Of a stretch of DNA of 64,000 nt, positions 25,601 to 38,167 are shown piece by piece (positions within the stretch are counted from its first letter, which is position 1; every line of letters starts with the position of its first letter). The position numbers and the translations under genes were made by a program. This stretch comes from Onchocerca volvulus. Taxonomy: Eukaryota > Nematoda > Chromadorea > Rhabditida > Onchocercidae. The stretch is taken from NCBI GenBank assembly GCA_000499405.2, contig HG738138.1, forward strand, positions 15,950,554 to 16,014,553, written 5' to 3'. Below the pieces are notes generated by a model. That model searched no databases, was not told the origin of the DNA, and worked only from the letters and a program-made list of their open reading frames with translations.

Positions 25601-28600
25601 CTATATTCATATTTATATTATATTTCATATTTATATTCTATAATAGCACCAAAAATAAATAACAGTTCCTTTTCTTTTTTGTGATAAAAATGCACATATG
25701 TAACATATATTTGCAACATTTCTTACTTGCTGTATTTTATTTTTGTTTAATCCGTTTCAAAAATTTTTGAAACATTAAATTATGAGTTATTTTTTCCCGT
25801 AAAAGATTAATAATCTGTTATCAAACATTATGTTTTCCTGTTAAATTGTTCATGCAATGACTCTTTAATAAGAAATTTTTCAATAAATAATTCGAAAACG
25901 AAGAATTCAACGATATGTGACATTCTTTAATGTTTGTTGCAATATAACATATTTAAATAATAAATCACATTTGATAATTTCTTTGTTCGACTATATCGTT
26001 TTTTTTTTCCAGATCCGTATCGATTTTCCTGAACGCAAAAGCTGTCAAATATTATTTATTATCCTAATATGTTTTACCCATATAAGTTTAAGTTCACCTA
26101 TGAAATTTAGTTGTCAAATTTATTACCATTGGTTTCATAGATGAAAAAGAATGAAAGAAGGGTAAGTAAGGTTGAAAGGTTGAACAACGCGTAAGGAAGT
26201 TATTACACATTTGGTAAAATTTGAATAAAAGGTAAAAGTATTGAAAAAAAAAGGAAAGTGACATGAACGCGAGAGTGGTTGAAAAGGCAAAAAAGGTTTT
26301 GCCTAAAGTGAAAGTAATGGTAATTGCTGAATAAATGGCTCCCAACGGGATAAGTAGAGAAATAGGAATAAAAATGGAAAATAGAAAGATGAGAGAAAAG
26401 CGGAAAATTAAACAGAAGATATTAGAGAAATAAATTGGAAACAAATCGTTTATTCAGCAATCCGGAAAATTTGAGGTCTTTTTTTTTTGAATGAATACTA
26501 ATGGTTTATTCATTAAACCGAGTGAAATTGTCTGCAGAACTGAATTGTGTCATGGAAAAATTTATTAGAAAAAAGGAAAAAGTTTTGTTTGCATAAAATG
26601 TTGAAATGACAAAGTAATTTCAACAAATTTCAAAAACTTTTGCTTTTATGAAGAAATTTCCTCCTGGTAAAATACTTTATTAATTCCGAATACTTTTACA
26701 TGATGTTGAAATGAAACATGCTATCAGTTATTTGATTTTTGTAATCGATTGGATAGTACTATAAATATATAGAGTTCCGGAACTTTGAGAGGAATTAGTT
26801 CAAAACATTCAATAGTTAACAAAGTAATCTGGAAAGTTTGACCTTTGAGATTCTCTCTCTAATTATAATTCTGTTCAAAATAAGCGTGCAAAATCTTTTT
26901 TAAAATTCTAAACAATTAAAATAATCATCCTATAGGATAAATGATGTTTTGAAAATTGAGGCTATTTCTGAAGCGCTAATTTAGAAATGCAAAATAATAT
27001 TTAGAAATAAAAAAGCACTTTGTAGATGCATACAAAAATATATATAAATGCGGAGGCATTCTTATCCTTCTATCCTTTAATAAACGGCAATTGCTTTTCA
27101 TATGATTATTGATATTAATTATTTCAATTGTTCGGCATCAGATGGAAAACAAGCTTACTGAGACAAACTTGTATTAGTTATTTCAATTGTTGGGTACTAA
27201 AAAATGAAAACAAACTTATTGGAGCTTTTTCTCTTTGATAGATTTAACTAAATTTGTAAAAAAAAGAAAAAAAAGTCAAAAGATTATTAAACAAAATTTC
27301 TACAAATGAATTGCTTACAACTTTAAAAAAAAAAAAAAAAAAAAAGCAAAAAGATTCAATTCATGAACATTGCTTGAACGATGATAAAATAAATTCATCT
27401 AGTTTTTATCTTTTTATTTCTCACATTTTTAAATTCAAATTCCAAAGTTAAGTTTATCAGTATTGAAATTAAAGAAAAGAAATACTGAGCTAAAAATATC
27501 GATTGTGTATTTCTTTGCAATCTAAAGAATTAAACAAACGATAGTTTCGGAGAAATTTAAGTAATCCTTGGAATTATTTTAAAACTGAAATTTTCAGCAT
27601 TAAGATGTTTTTTTCTTTTTTTTTTGAATGATTTCAGCTTAGTACTAATGCAAATAAGATTATATTCCAGAATTTGGTCCTGAAAGTTGGAATTTTATGA
27701 ATAATTACCAAATTAGTAGTATCCATCTAAGAACTTATCAAAGTGTTTTTCATTTTAAGCAAATAAAATTTTAAAAAAAGTATAAATTTTAAAAATATGG
27801 ACGAAACTAATCACTCTTTTATTCTAAACAACAATTTATTTCTATTAAATATTTTTGTCTCAAAACTAGGAGAAATAAGACAAAGATTACTCTTCTCCGT
27901 GAAATATCTGAAAGCATATATCAAGCACTTAAAGTAATGGCACCTAAAGATTTTTTGTTTTTTTTTTTTTTTTTTGGGCTATTTTGGGGCTTAAAAGTGT
28001 TTTGAGCTGACATAACGCCAAGAAAAATCGAAGGATTGACTTAAAGTCCGAAATTTTTTTTTTTTCGGAAGGAAACCGCAATAAAATTTTACTGGAAATA
28101 TGCACTTACTACTACTGAATCAGTAGTATTTGCAAATGATGGCTTTAATTAGGCCGACAAGTGAGAGAACTTATTAAAACTAAATAAAAATTACTGAACC
28201 GCAATTTTTCATGCAATAACAAATTAATTTTTTCATTTTATATAGCTTTCGTGAATAAAAATAAATAAATTAGCATTACAATTTTTGCATTTTTTGGAGC
28301 AAAAGTGCAAATCACTGAAATATGCTAATTTTTGTTCATATTTTAATCTTTTGCGGCTAATACATGAAGAAATTCCGCTGATGTTCAGCAAATGATATCA
28401 ATCGATTATCCATTCCTTATTTGTTTATGATAATTGCCCAAAAAATCAGTTGTGCAAATTGTAATGAAATTCATCGCTATTTATAAGAATAATTCAAAAT
28501 TTAAAGCTTTAATTTGTAAATTTGTTATGTGCATGCTGCAGAAGCAAATGACATATATAAATATGCTATTTCATTAATTATTATTAATCAATTGATATGA

Positions 28601-29410
28601 ATCAATTAATTAATGTCAACCGATGAAAAATTCTTTCGAAGTTTTGAAATGCAATTAAACTTTGATTCTAATGAAAAACAGTTAGCTACTACAAGGTTTA
28701 TTAGTCTATATATATGATATCGATAGAATGATGATAGTTTCAAGCAAGTGGAAATTGGTATAGCTTGATCATTTAATTAATTTGGTGTAACTTAATTGCC
28801 AATTATTCACCGGAATATTTTTACATCATTATCCGGGTAAATCAGATAGGATGCTCAGAGTAAGATTTAATCGTTTGTCAAATATAATTCAAATGTATAA
28901 TGTAAACAAACTCCTCATGCTTTAAAAAAAAGATTAAATTAAGAGCAAAAACAGCATTATATCATTTGAAATTATCATTGAAAATTTGATAGAAGACAAA
29001 TATTTAAAGTATCAGAGCAAAAATAAATTTTTTAAGAATTTTTGCCAAAGATTATTGCAAAAAAATTAGCAAAGGAATGGAAACATTACTATGAAATGAT
29101 ATTTCACGTAATTGATGATAACAATAGCAGATAGTTGACAAGGGTACTGCTATAAACGATTTTTTAGCTGAACTTTTAAAATGCTCTGCCTTAGTTATTT
29201 CAAAATTGCCAGAAAATAAAGCGACTCGAAACGATTTTCAATTGCCGCAGCAAATTAAATGCATTATTCTTAACCATCATCAATCATTTCTCCACTTTTT
29301 GTTTTTTAAGTATTGTAATTTAATTCTTCCGCTTGATGCAACAATACTGTCTCATGGGATTGTTACTATTATTATCGGAATGTTTTTTATTCACGTCAAT
29401 GATTTATTCT

Positions 29411-30236
29411 CTATCCCGTGAGATATCTCGATTCTCTGTTGAACATCTTAGACGACCATTCAATGTTATGTTCCGTATTTTTAATTCTTTTCATTAGCAT
29501 TATCACATTGTAGCACATACAATTTCCACATTCATGATCCATTATAATTCCGGATACTCCACTCATTTCAAATGATGTAACATTGATCCATAAGGCAAAA
29601 CTTAATGCTCCTTGACAGCTGCAAAATCAAACTTAGTGAAGAAGTATGCTAAGTTTGAAAATCGAAAATGATATTTAGTATTTCGATGCTTATGATTGCA
29701 ATAATATGCAAATGCAAGTACATATACATGATTAAATATATCTATTAAAGTTGGATAACAAATAAATGCATTCATTATTCACATTACGGTAAGGAAATTG
29801 GAAAAGGCAATAACAAAAGGAATGAACATTTTGAAATTATTTCTCTTCTATTTCTTACCTCTAAAAAAGAAGAAAGGGAAAAACAGTAAAAAATATGCTT
29901 TTCATATATATCAAATATTGCTGTTATTTTTTATTTCTATCTCTATCATTATTACATGTTATGATATCTAATTTTAATATTAATATTAGGTATTGGGGAT
30001 AAAATTAAATATCATTTTATCATATATTTAACTTCATCACTACTACAAAAATTAACAGTAATCTTATCAATAGATAGGTCGAACAAATGATCCAACGATG
30101 AAACTATTGTTTTTTGATAAATGTATAATAATCCAATATAATATTCGGAATTCAATAATATTATCACAAAAAATGCAATGAGCAAAATAAGCGTTATTAT
30201 TGGATTCCAGTGGGAATAAATCTTGATGGATGACAT
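29411..30236 (-). CDS. Small predicted membrane protein, two exons, unidentified
   Basis: Exon 1 starts at ATG 30236 and encodes MSSIKIYSHWNP followed by a hydrophobic segment (ITLILLIAFFVIILLN) that looks like a signal anchor or first membrane helix. Exon 2 (29618-29411) follows a good TTTTGCAG acceptor. It encodes 68 residues beginning CQGALSFALWINVTSF, including an N-glycosylation site (NVT), a Cys-rich turn (ECGNCMCYN), a basic stretch, and then a stop. An AATAAA overlaps the region just after the stop. Exon 2 enters in phase 2, so exon 1 must use a donor in that phase; the exact site, between about 30050 and 30110, is not resolved. The single-helix plus Cys layout hints at a small tetraspan or claudin-like protein, but I do not recognise the family and give no function. 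Confidence 0.45.
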
Positions 30237-31254
30237 TTAAAGGAAAAAAAAAATGCATTAAATCTAATTTCGTAACCATTGATAAGCTACCAGTGCATAA
30301 ATACTTATCATTGATATATTTTGAAAATTTCGGAAATTTCGATCTTTCAAATTTAATAAATTAATTTAACAAATAAAAGTAATTAATAATGAACAAATTC
30401 AAGCAATCAAAGAGGCAAATGATTTATGATGTGCTCCAAATCAATGCGATTGTTAAATGTCAGGATAACCAATGAAATGACAGTTATTAGCCAGCATATT
30501 TATTTTAATTTTCCGCCTTTTTTTTCTTGATTGATTTTCGTTTAAATTCATTTTCCCGCATTTAATCTTTTTCTTTTTTTTAATTGGCCCGCTTATGTAA
30601 TCCAGGAAGGCATGAAATGCTATTTTACCTCCACTTGCTATGGAAAAAATGCCATAATTTCGCATCTCCATTCGTTTGCTGTAACTGTGCACATTTCAAT
30701 TTTTTGGATCTACAAAAAAAGGAAAAGAAGAGTGGGGATTCAGCTATCGAATACAACTCTCATTTCTGAATTCACAAATTTGAAATATAATCTACATTTT
30801 TTTTTCAGGATCAATTTAATGATAACAATTCTTACTGTAATTTCTCGAAATACGAATAAATTTATGGACAATATAAGTGCAAGTTTTTTGAAATCAAGTT
30901 TGTTTTCAACTTGCAAAAGAAAGAGCCAAATTACAATTAGTGTCAATATAGATGACATTTCGCAAGCATTTTTTAACTAATAACTTTTGGAAGGTATTTG
31001 AACAAAGATCCATAGCGTTCATGCAGCGAAATTAAATGATTTGAAAGCAAAATATTTCGCAAAAATTGTACTTGTTTGGAAGTTTAAAAAAAAAAAAAAA
31101 AAAAACTATTTCGAGATTCTGCCGAATTGTTTAGAAAATGAAGAAATGATGACTGACCGGGATTGACTTTCGTTGGATTTTCATTTAATACTTTTTGGAA
31201 ATATATGAAAACTTATGCTAACTTGGATTTCTATCAAAGCACTGCTAATCAATT
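30237..31254. other. Intergenic region with overlapping open frames of unclear status
   Basis: Between 30453 and 30980 both strands carry frames of 60-122 codons that overlap one another, in a locally less AT-rich patch. The plus-strand frame 30612-30980 contains a hydrophobic stretch followed by KKRKRR. A polypyrimidine tract with CAG near 30808 could be an acceptor. None of these frames has a recognisable domain, so I do not call a gene. Confidence 0.3.
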
Positions 31255-31545
31255 GGTTTTTTATTTTACCGTCGATAATTCTGAAGGGCAGAAAACGCAT
31301 GCTTCGTTACATGATAATTATATGAGAGGCTTCATCTTCGGATCGTTGCAGCTATCTTTCAATAAAGAAGACTGTTCTGTCATATCGAAACAAATATCTA
31401 AACAAGAAATATTAGGCGGTCGGTGCGAAAGCAAAACAGGCAGTGAATTCAATAAACATCGGGAAATTGGAGAGAACTTAGTAGTTGACAAACATTCCAC
31501 GTTTTGGGACAAAATCTTTCTGAATCTTCGTTTTCACAGCTTGAT
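31255..31545 (-). pseudogene. Broken ShKT-like exon, copy A
   Basis: Read leftwards, the frame from 31512 to 31318 encodes a stretch with CLDICFDMT, then a spaced cysteine (SCNDPK). It hits an in-frame stop, after which the same frame continues with SCNEACVFC. Together the six cysteines follow the ShKT order, ending C-x3-C-x2-C. ShKT domains occur in many nematode secreted proteins. The frame has no ATG in its conserved upstream part, and the stop falls inside the domain, so this copy is not functional as it stands. A second copy, pointing the opposite way, lies 1.2 kb to the right and is broken elsewhere. Confidence 0.7.
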
Positions 31546-32774
31546 TTTATAATGCTATATTTTAAAAACAAATATATTTAAGAATATATTGAAAAGTAAT
31601 TTTGATAAAACTTGTTTTGTTAATAGTTTACAACTTTATCAAACAGTACTAAATAATTGGCCATGATTTATGAGGCTCAGGTCAGGTCAGAAATTCAATG
31701 TGATTGATCAGTTCATCCAAGAATTTATGCTTGTGGTTCAGAAAATAGTAGCGCAGCTTTCACCATCTTCTACCTTTCCCTAGTAATTTCATTTGTATTA
31801 TATATTTGATTTGGAGAATTTCGTGAAATATAATTCCATATACAAATATTTAAAAAAAAAAAAATTCAAAATGGCTTATGCATATTAAACAGGACCTTCA
31901 ATAGGAAATATAAACACCACTGATTGATTTTTCCCTTTAATTTTCTATTTTCTTTTTTATTATTCCTATTCTAAAGCAGCAAAATTTTGTATACCTTATT
32001 TGATTTTGATTCCAATCATCAATACAATATGAAGCCTGCTTCCACTTGATAATATATATCATCCACTTCTAATTACCATTATGCATCACAATCTTCCTCA
32101 CTTTTCATGATCTAACCTTGAGTCATTATCAATTTATCGTGATAATCACCATTAAATTCCCATTTATAATCTTCAATTTTTTACTCTCGTCTTACTTTTT
32201 CTTATCACCACCTCATCAAATTTCATATTCTTACCTAACATCGGTATGTCGTTGTTCGGCCATATGCTTTAATGAAAATTTTCGTTGCCAAAAGTAAACA
32301 ATTCCCAGAACTTGTTGATTTTTCGAATATATAATTGAATAGTCGGCGTAACAATGCTTGAATTTAAAAATTCTTTCTAAAACAAAGTAATTTTTAAGTA
32401 ATTTAGTAACTCCTTTTCTGCTTACTATTCAAAATTTTTTTACTTCAAACAACAGTATGAACAATAATAAAAAGTTCACCACTGAAGCAGTGACCTTTTT
32501 CAAGGGTCGACTTTTTTAACTCTGATTGCAGTTTTTCCAAAGTTACAAAAATGGCACGGTATCATATTAAAACCATTCATTACAACCACTACTATATAAC
32601 GAGTCATTGCAATTCATTTTTAGTGCACTTAAATTGTGGTGAAATCAAAACTAGTGGCGTATGGTGAAAATGGTAAAATCACAAATGGAATACTCTTTCA
32701 TTATTTTAATATAAAATATTTTAAAACTTGTGATTTATGTAACCAGAATGTGTTTCAAATCTAGTCGTGAAAAA

Positions 32775-33075
32775 AAAAAAAAAAAAAACGAGGAATCAAA
32801 AAACTATGCCGCAAAACGTGCAATGCTTGTCAAGCACTAAGTTCGTTTAAGTTACTCAACGTTTATTGAATTCATCGCTTGTTTGCCTTCGCATCGACCG
32901 CCTAAGATTTCTTGTTTAGATATTTGCTTCGACATGACCGATTTTTTTTCTTTACTGAAAGATTACTGCAATGACTCGAAACCGAAGCCTTTCATGCAGT
33001 TATCATGCAACGAAACATGCAGCTTTTGCCATAATCATCGACGGCAAAAATTAGAATCCAGTCGTTTGATGTAGA
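32775..33075 (+). pseudogene. Broken ShKT-like exon, copy B
   Basis: The intact part, 32883-33074, encodes the full cysteine pattern CLDIC ... DYC ... SCNETCSFC, matching an ShKT domain. Upstream homology to copy A continues back to about 32775, beginning with an ATG (MPQNVQCLSSTKF). There this copy has an in-frame stop, then a one-base deletion relative to copy A before the domain. So copy B keeps the domain but has lost the upstream frame, while copy A keeps the upstream frame but has a stop in the domain. They are most simply two decaying duplicates of one exon in inverted orientation. No signal peptide is visible in either. Confidence 0.7.
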
Positions 33076-34115
33076 TCTAAGGTAAAACAAACTATCGCAG
33101 CATAATTTTTGTAAAATCTTTGAAAATTATTCGAATAATATTTCCAGTCATTTTCAATACTAATTTCAGCATTAATATTAGTTTCAATCATTCCTGATGC
33201 TAGTTGAATAAGTCGTTCATAGCTCATTTAGTAAATCCTTCGAATACTATTAATTCTGTAAATTTTATTTGGTATATAAAATTTCCCAAATTTCATCTAA
33301 ATTAAACCTATCAGTTCAAAAAATGATGACATTCTATTTGAAATAGCAATTTCAACCATTACGTATCTAATAAAAAATTCATATTGCAAATATTGAAAAT
33401 ATGCAACAAAATAGTAATTTTGTAGTTTCGGCAACAAAATTTTGTATTGAAGTTTGAACTTCCAATAAAAGATTTTCAAAAATTCGTTTTCCAATTTCTT
33501 TCATTTTCTTTCAACATTACTTATGCGCATAAAACTTCTGCATAATAAGCTTATGTTAAATATTTTGTGTTTCACAATACATACCATTCAATATAAGAGA
33601 TACAATCGGATTAATTACAACCTTTTGCTGAATAAATCTTTTGTATCTTTGACACAATTTTATTTCGCATTTTGTACCAAATTCAGCATAAAAAGCTTCG
33701 CTTTTCACTTGGGATTCATGATCAACTTGTTCACTTTCAGGCTGTCTGTTAATAAAATTTTTTATTTAATAGTTCTGACTGATCTTCGAAACCAAGTGGA
33801 AATGTTAGGCTTTATTTTAAGTATTTCACTAAATCATATTGAATTGAGATTTATGCCTTAGTTTAAAAAAAAAACAAAAAAAATAAAACAAAACCCCAAT
33901 CCTCATAAGAAAATTACTGATCCATCGGTGAAATTTTGAATTATTCAGAAAAAAATTGCATATTTTTTCTAATTGATTTGTTATATTCTCAAGATGATTG
34001 GACCTATCAATCAAACTTTCAAGAAATTGAATTTTATTGATAATAACACTTTCTTCAATAAATTCGTTAGATAATCATCACTAGATATATTTTAAATTTA
34101 GAACTTCAGACAACG
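33076..34115. other. Intergenic region, no supported gene
   Basis: AT-rich sequence. A minus-strand frame near 34014-33900 with a coiled-coil-like polar stretch (ENITNQLEKICN) looks mildly coding, but it lacks a start and a good acceptor. The longest plus-strand frame (33523-33861) is a hydrophobic low-complexity string. Neither is called. Confidence 0.4.
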
Positions 34116-34262
34116 ATGAATTTAAAATCTCTCATTGTGTTTACATTCGCTTTTGGTCTTGCTCTATCGTTCAACACTACTTCAGCAGATGAAATTTTTA
34201 AATCGCTCAACACTACTTCAACAGGTGAAATTTCTAAATTTTTGAACTTTAACCAAAATTAA
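34116..34262 (+). CDS. Short secreted peptide or first exon of a secreted protein, 48 codons
   Basis: The ATG at 34116 starts a textbook signal peptide, MNLKSLIVFTFAFGLALS, followed by two near-identical 12-residue units, SFNTTSADEIFK and SLNTTSTGEISK, each with an NTT glycosylation site. These come from a 36-base tandem duplication. The open frame ends after 48 codons. A donor-like ACAG|GTGAAA inside the second unit could instead splice this exon to something downstream; I could not find a phase-matched partner. It may be a complete small peptide, or exon 1 of the gene that follows. No family recognised. Confidence 0.45.
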   Translation: MNLKSLIVFTFAFGLALSFNTTSADEIFKSLNTTSTGEISKFLNFNQN

Positions 34263-34822
34263 TGCTAAAATTTAATCAAAGTGATTAAAATTGTCGGAAA
34301 AACCGAAATATTTTTTGGAATACAGATATGATGAAATATTGAAATATCTTTGTATTTTAGAAATATCTTGGTATAACTAAGTCATTAACCTTTCTGCTAT
34401 AGTTATTACACTGTAAATTGTGCTGTGCTATGATGATATGAAATAAGCGAATTCCCTTTGCATTTGTTAATATGTTATGAATTTTAGTAAAGTTAACATG
34501 TAGTAATCAAATTCACTATAAAAAGGATTGTTAATCTGTCAAGATAGAGATTCAATCTATGCTCTGATCGATGTCTGACGACGAACCTTCCAAACTTCAT
34601 CAAACTCTATCTACTCTCGAACTAATCACCCGCATATAACTTCTTACTACCAAACAGAAGTCCAAATTACTGGTTGTATTATCACTATTCATCAGTCCTT
34701 GTGTAACTAATCGCTGAGAGTAAAATTCGTTATAACAAACACTTCATACTATAACAATCAAGTTCCAGTCCTCAACTGAATACCTTTCACAAATTTCTTT
34801 CACAACAAAAAGAATTATGCAG

Positions 34823-37566
34823 TCGAAATAATGTAATTCCCATATTCAAAAGCGAATATCAAAAACGATTGATGCATTTGTCATTTGAATTTCCGAAAAG
34901 AGGAGAACTTAGTAAAAATTTGATTGAAATTCCAGGAATAACATATGACCAAAAATCTGATGAAATAACAAGTTGGTGTCTCAGGGACAGATTGGACGAA
35001 GTTTTTATTTCTACAAAAAGCAAAATTGTTCAGTATTTATCCGACGAAGATTTACAAAATATAGCGTTCGCACTTTTTTTTTTTAATTTATAAATTAGAA
35101 TTTCGCCTAAAAACCAAAATTGTATCAGTTAGATTTCATTGTTTGGATTATTAATTACTATAGGAATAAGACAGGTTGCAAGGAATCAATGAGTTGCAAT
35201 GAATTGATTGGCAGGTTATGATGATGGATTATTTATTCAAGTCATTTTACAGAACCATCAAGATGATATCTAAATGTGCAAATTTTGAGCTGAACCGCCG
35301 ATCTAAAGTGATGCATTGGCGCAACAAAAAAATAACTCCACCATTTTTAACGAAAGCTTGGAAACTCATATCCCGAACAAATTTTACTGATGAAAAGGCA
35401 TGTCTCGCTTTTTGTAATTATCAAATTCAAACAAAATTGGAAAAGCATATCGTTTAAGAAGTACAGTTCTTCGTTTTAAAAAAATTTTCCTTTCCTAAAA
35501 GCCGAATTCATTACCAGATATATTCTAAGAAATTGCAATTTTGTAAAATTATTACAAATTTTTTGCTTGACAAATTTGTCAAGAATTAAAAAAAAATTTA
35601 TACGAAACGAAGATCTGATGATTTAATTCTTAATTTTAGCATAAAGAAAGATTTGCAAATCACTATTGGTCGCCACGTCGAGTTATTCTATTTGGCAGTG
35701 AAAACTCGTTAAATATAACCATTCTTCGATCTTGCTATATACTCCTGGTTACGTCTCAGGAAGATCACCTAAAAATATTTGACGAAATCATAGAAGGTTC
35801 AGAAATTCTAATGCATTTTTATAAAGAATTCTTATTCTCATCAATTAAAGACTGACATGAAATCAGCATTGATCAAACAGAATTGTTCTAATTATGCAAT
35901 TTCAGATAAAAATAGCCCATTCGTTCCCGATGAAATACAAGGAAGTCAAATGAATGGAATAATTATCCCTTTCGCTTGCCCTTTCACTTTCAATATACTT
36001 ACTATGACAATGGAAGACATTGTGTTAGTTATTTTCATATTTCTGCAATCACTGTGAATGATTGTAATTAAAGTCAACCGATCTTGAAGTTTAGTCGTCT
36101 TATCACAAAGACTGGAGATTGACGGCACTTCTGCTCAAATTTTGTATTAAATTCAAATTATAGTTTTTTATTCAAATTTTGTCATCAAATCATTTTCATA
36201 ATTAAATGACAATGGGTTCTCTGTGTATAATATGCCAACTGCTTCAAAACACCAATGCAAAATTCTACCAAAAATCCAGTGGATAAATTGAATTATTATC
36301 ATATTTATCTTTAATTTTTAACCAAATTTTCCAGTGGTGACGATTTATGCAGTGCATATCGAGTGATCAAACGTGCAAAAGTAAGTTTACAGGATTTTAA
36401 TCGAATATGATGTGCCACTTCGAAAGAACGCATCATTATTAGGCATTAAAGCGAATTCCAATAGAATGACATTTGTTGAGTCTAATAAGATATAATGAGT
36501 TAAAGAGGCAAGTGAAGTTGGTCATTGTGTTTGCTGGAGATCATCAACGCACCGGAGAAAAAGTTGAGGATCGAGCTTCTATAACAGCTCGAATTCTAAG
36601 AAATACTTTACATATACCAATTTGCATTGTTGCACAATCGGATACTCGAGAGAAAAAGTAAGTCAGATTTAATAACTTCAAGGTTACAGGAATCTAAAGT
36701 GAAAAAATGGTGAGAGGAAGTAGCAAGAATATCTGTGACCAATATTCATTGATATAATGTTTGACAGAGTCCGAGATATGATTTTGACCGTTCAGGTCTC
36801 GGAAAAAAGTCTTCCTTGATGATATTCAAAATAGGATGAATATAAAAATAGTTATGGATAGACAATGAATAGTTTTATCGCAGAATATGCACAGTCATTT
36901 TGCAAAAAATATTCGAGAGAAGAAAAATTCAGGAGATTGAGAAAGTATAAGGACAGTTCGGTGTTATTCTTTCGTGGTTCTGACATGCATGCATCAACCC
37001 TTGTCATAAATACCACAGATGAAGCAAAGTTGAAAGAAACGTTTCTGAATTGGAAGGTTTGGCATGTTTATTCGTTCCTATTAGTTATTCATTTGCTTTA
37101 ACTAATTGTTAAAGTTTCAAACTTCAATTTAAGGAATCTTTGCGCTGCTTTTTACTTTTTATTTTTAATATAACTTCACATTTACGAGAAATATGCTATT
37201 TTTTATTGTTTATTAATTTTTATTCTCTTCCTACAGAAAAAGTTGCATTTCCTCGAGAATCATCAAATACTAGCATTCCATTTCACGATGATCAACGGTA
37301 CTGAGCCAGAAAATAGTGAACAGATATTCAGGTGAGAAATTCGAAATGTCAGTGTGACATTTTTGATCGATAATAAGACCAAGAAGAATCCTACCGGAAA
37401 GTTCTATAAAAAAAACGGCGGTAAATTGCAGAAACGCTACCATAAAAGGGCAAATGATTCTACTGACATTGCTTTGTATTTGATCCAATAAAAATATATG
37501 ATTGACCAGTGACATACGCTTGAGTAATATATTATTCAATTATAATAAGCATATTAGATAGTAATA

Positions 37567-37661
<95 letters not shown>

Positions 37662-38167
37662 GAAGAAGAAGAAGAAGAAGAAGCAAAGCAGAGGGAATAT
37701 CGTAATTTAATTTAGTAAATTTTCTTTTAAATTTATATAACATTGTGAACAAGATATGGAATTCATTTGTATGAGATGAAATTGACAATGAGGAAATTTG
37801 AAAAAAAAAGAACTTCAGATTTATATTCAAATATTCCAGATATGAATATATATTTGAATTTCTTCTTTTAAATACATCTTACATAAATTACAGGTTTGAA
37901 TAAATGACGTCATTAGTTGGTTCCCGCGATATTCTAACTACCATTAATTTTTTGTTTTTGAATGTATTAGTATCATTTGTTCTTTACAGTGATACATTCC
38001 CAAATATTCAATTGAGTACATTATGTTTGCTTGGTAAACAATCAATAACTGGAGTGAACTATCAGACTAAGACGGAGTGTCGTTTCGATATCGGTCCAGT
38101 ATATGTAATTGCTGGATCACGGAAATTCGGTTATGACGAGGACGATTCTTCCGAGGAAAGTGATTGA
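34823..38167 (+). CDS. Unidentified multi-exon gene, possibly with a divergent RCK-like regulatory domain
   Basis: At least eight coding-like exons: about 34823-35073, 35215-35451, 35640-35796, about 35906-36020, about 36335-36379, about 36500-36658, about 36880-37059, 37237-37331 and 37990-38167. Several junctions fit in phase (35451/35640, 35796/35906, 37059/37237, 37331/37990); others remain open. The product is soluble and polar with no membrane segment, ending in an acidic tail DEDDSSEESD. Stretches such as RRVILFGSEN, GDDLCSAYRVIKRAK, LVIVFAGDH ... EDRASITARILRN, and TFPNIQLSTLCLLGKQSITGV before FDIGPVYVIAG recall the order of strands in RCK domains of Slo-type potassium channels. I cannot confirm this and no pore is present. 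The true start is unknown; the frame stays open to about 34760. Treat the function as unknown. Confidence 0.5.
37563..37683. repeat. Compound trinucleotide microsatellite (ATA)n-(GAA)n
   Basis: About 30 tandem AAT/ATA units followed by six GAA/AAG units, inside the last intron (37332-37989) of the unidentified plus-strand gene. A Tyr-rich frame on the other strand is an artefact. Confidence 0.95.

Larger units (their letters stand above)
22548..29410. other. Gene-poor intergenic region
   Basis: Nearly 7 kb of very AT-rich DNA with poly-A/T tracts. The left end should contain the receptor promoter. Within it I can support only an inverted repeat (24344-24427), a TTTATA microsatellite (about 25490-25600) and a cluster of GCATGC/GAATTC short repeats near 24265-24310. 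Open frames of 60-116 codons, such as 26444-26094 minus, are low-complexity Phe/Ile/Leu strings and look like chance. Confidence 0.55.

Noticed and set aside
26094..26444. 116-codon hydrophobic minus-strand frame
   Set aside because: Phe/Ile/Leu low-complexity string produced by a purine-rich plus strand; no supported start context, acceptor or homologue.
31163..31552. 129-codon plus-strand frame
   Set aside because: It is the antisense of the ShKT-like copy A; the cysteine pattern and homology to copy B are on the minus strand.
37540..37830. Tyr-rich 96-codon frame
   Set aside because: Translation of the AAT/GAA microsatellite, not a gene.
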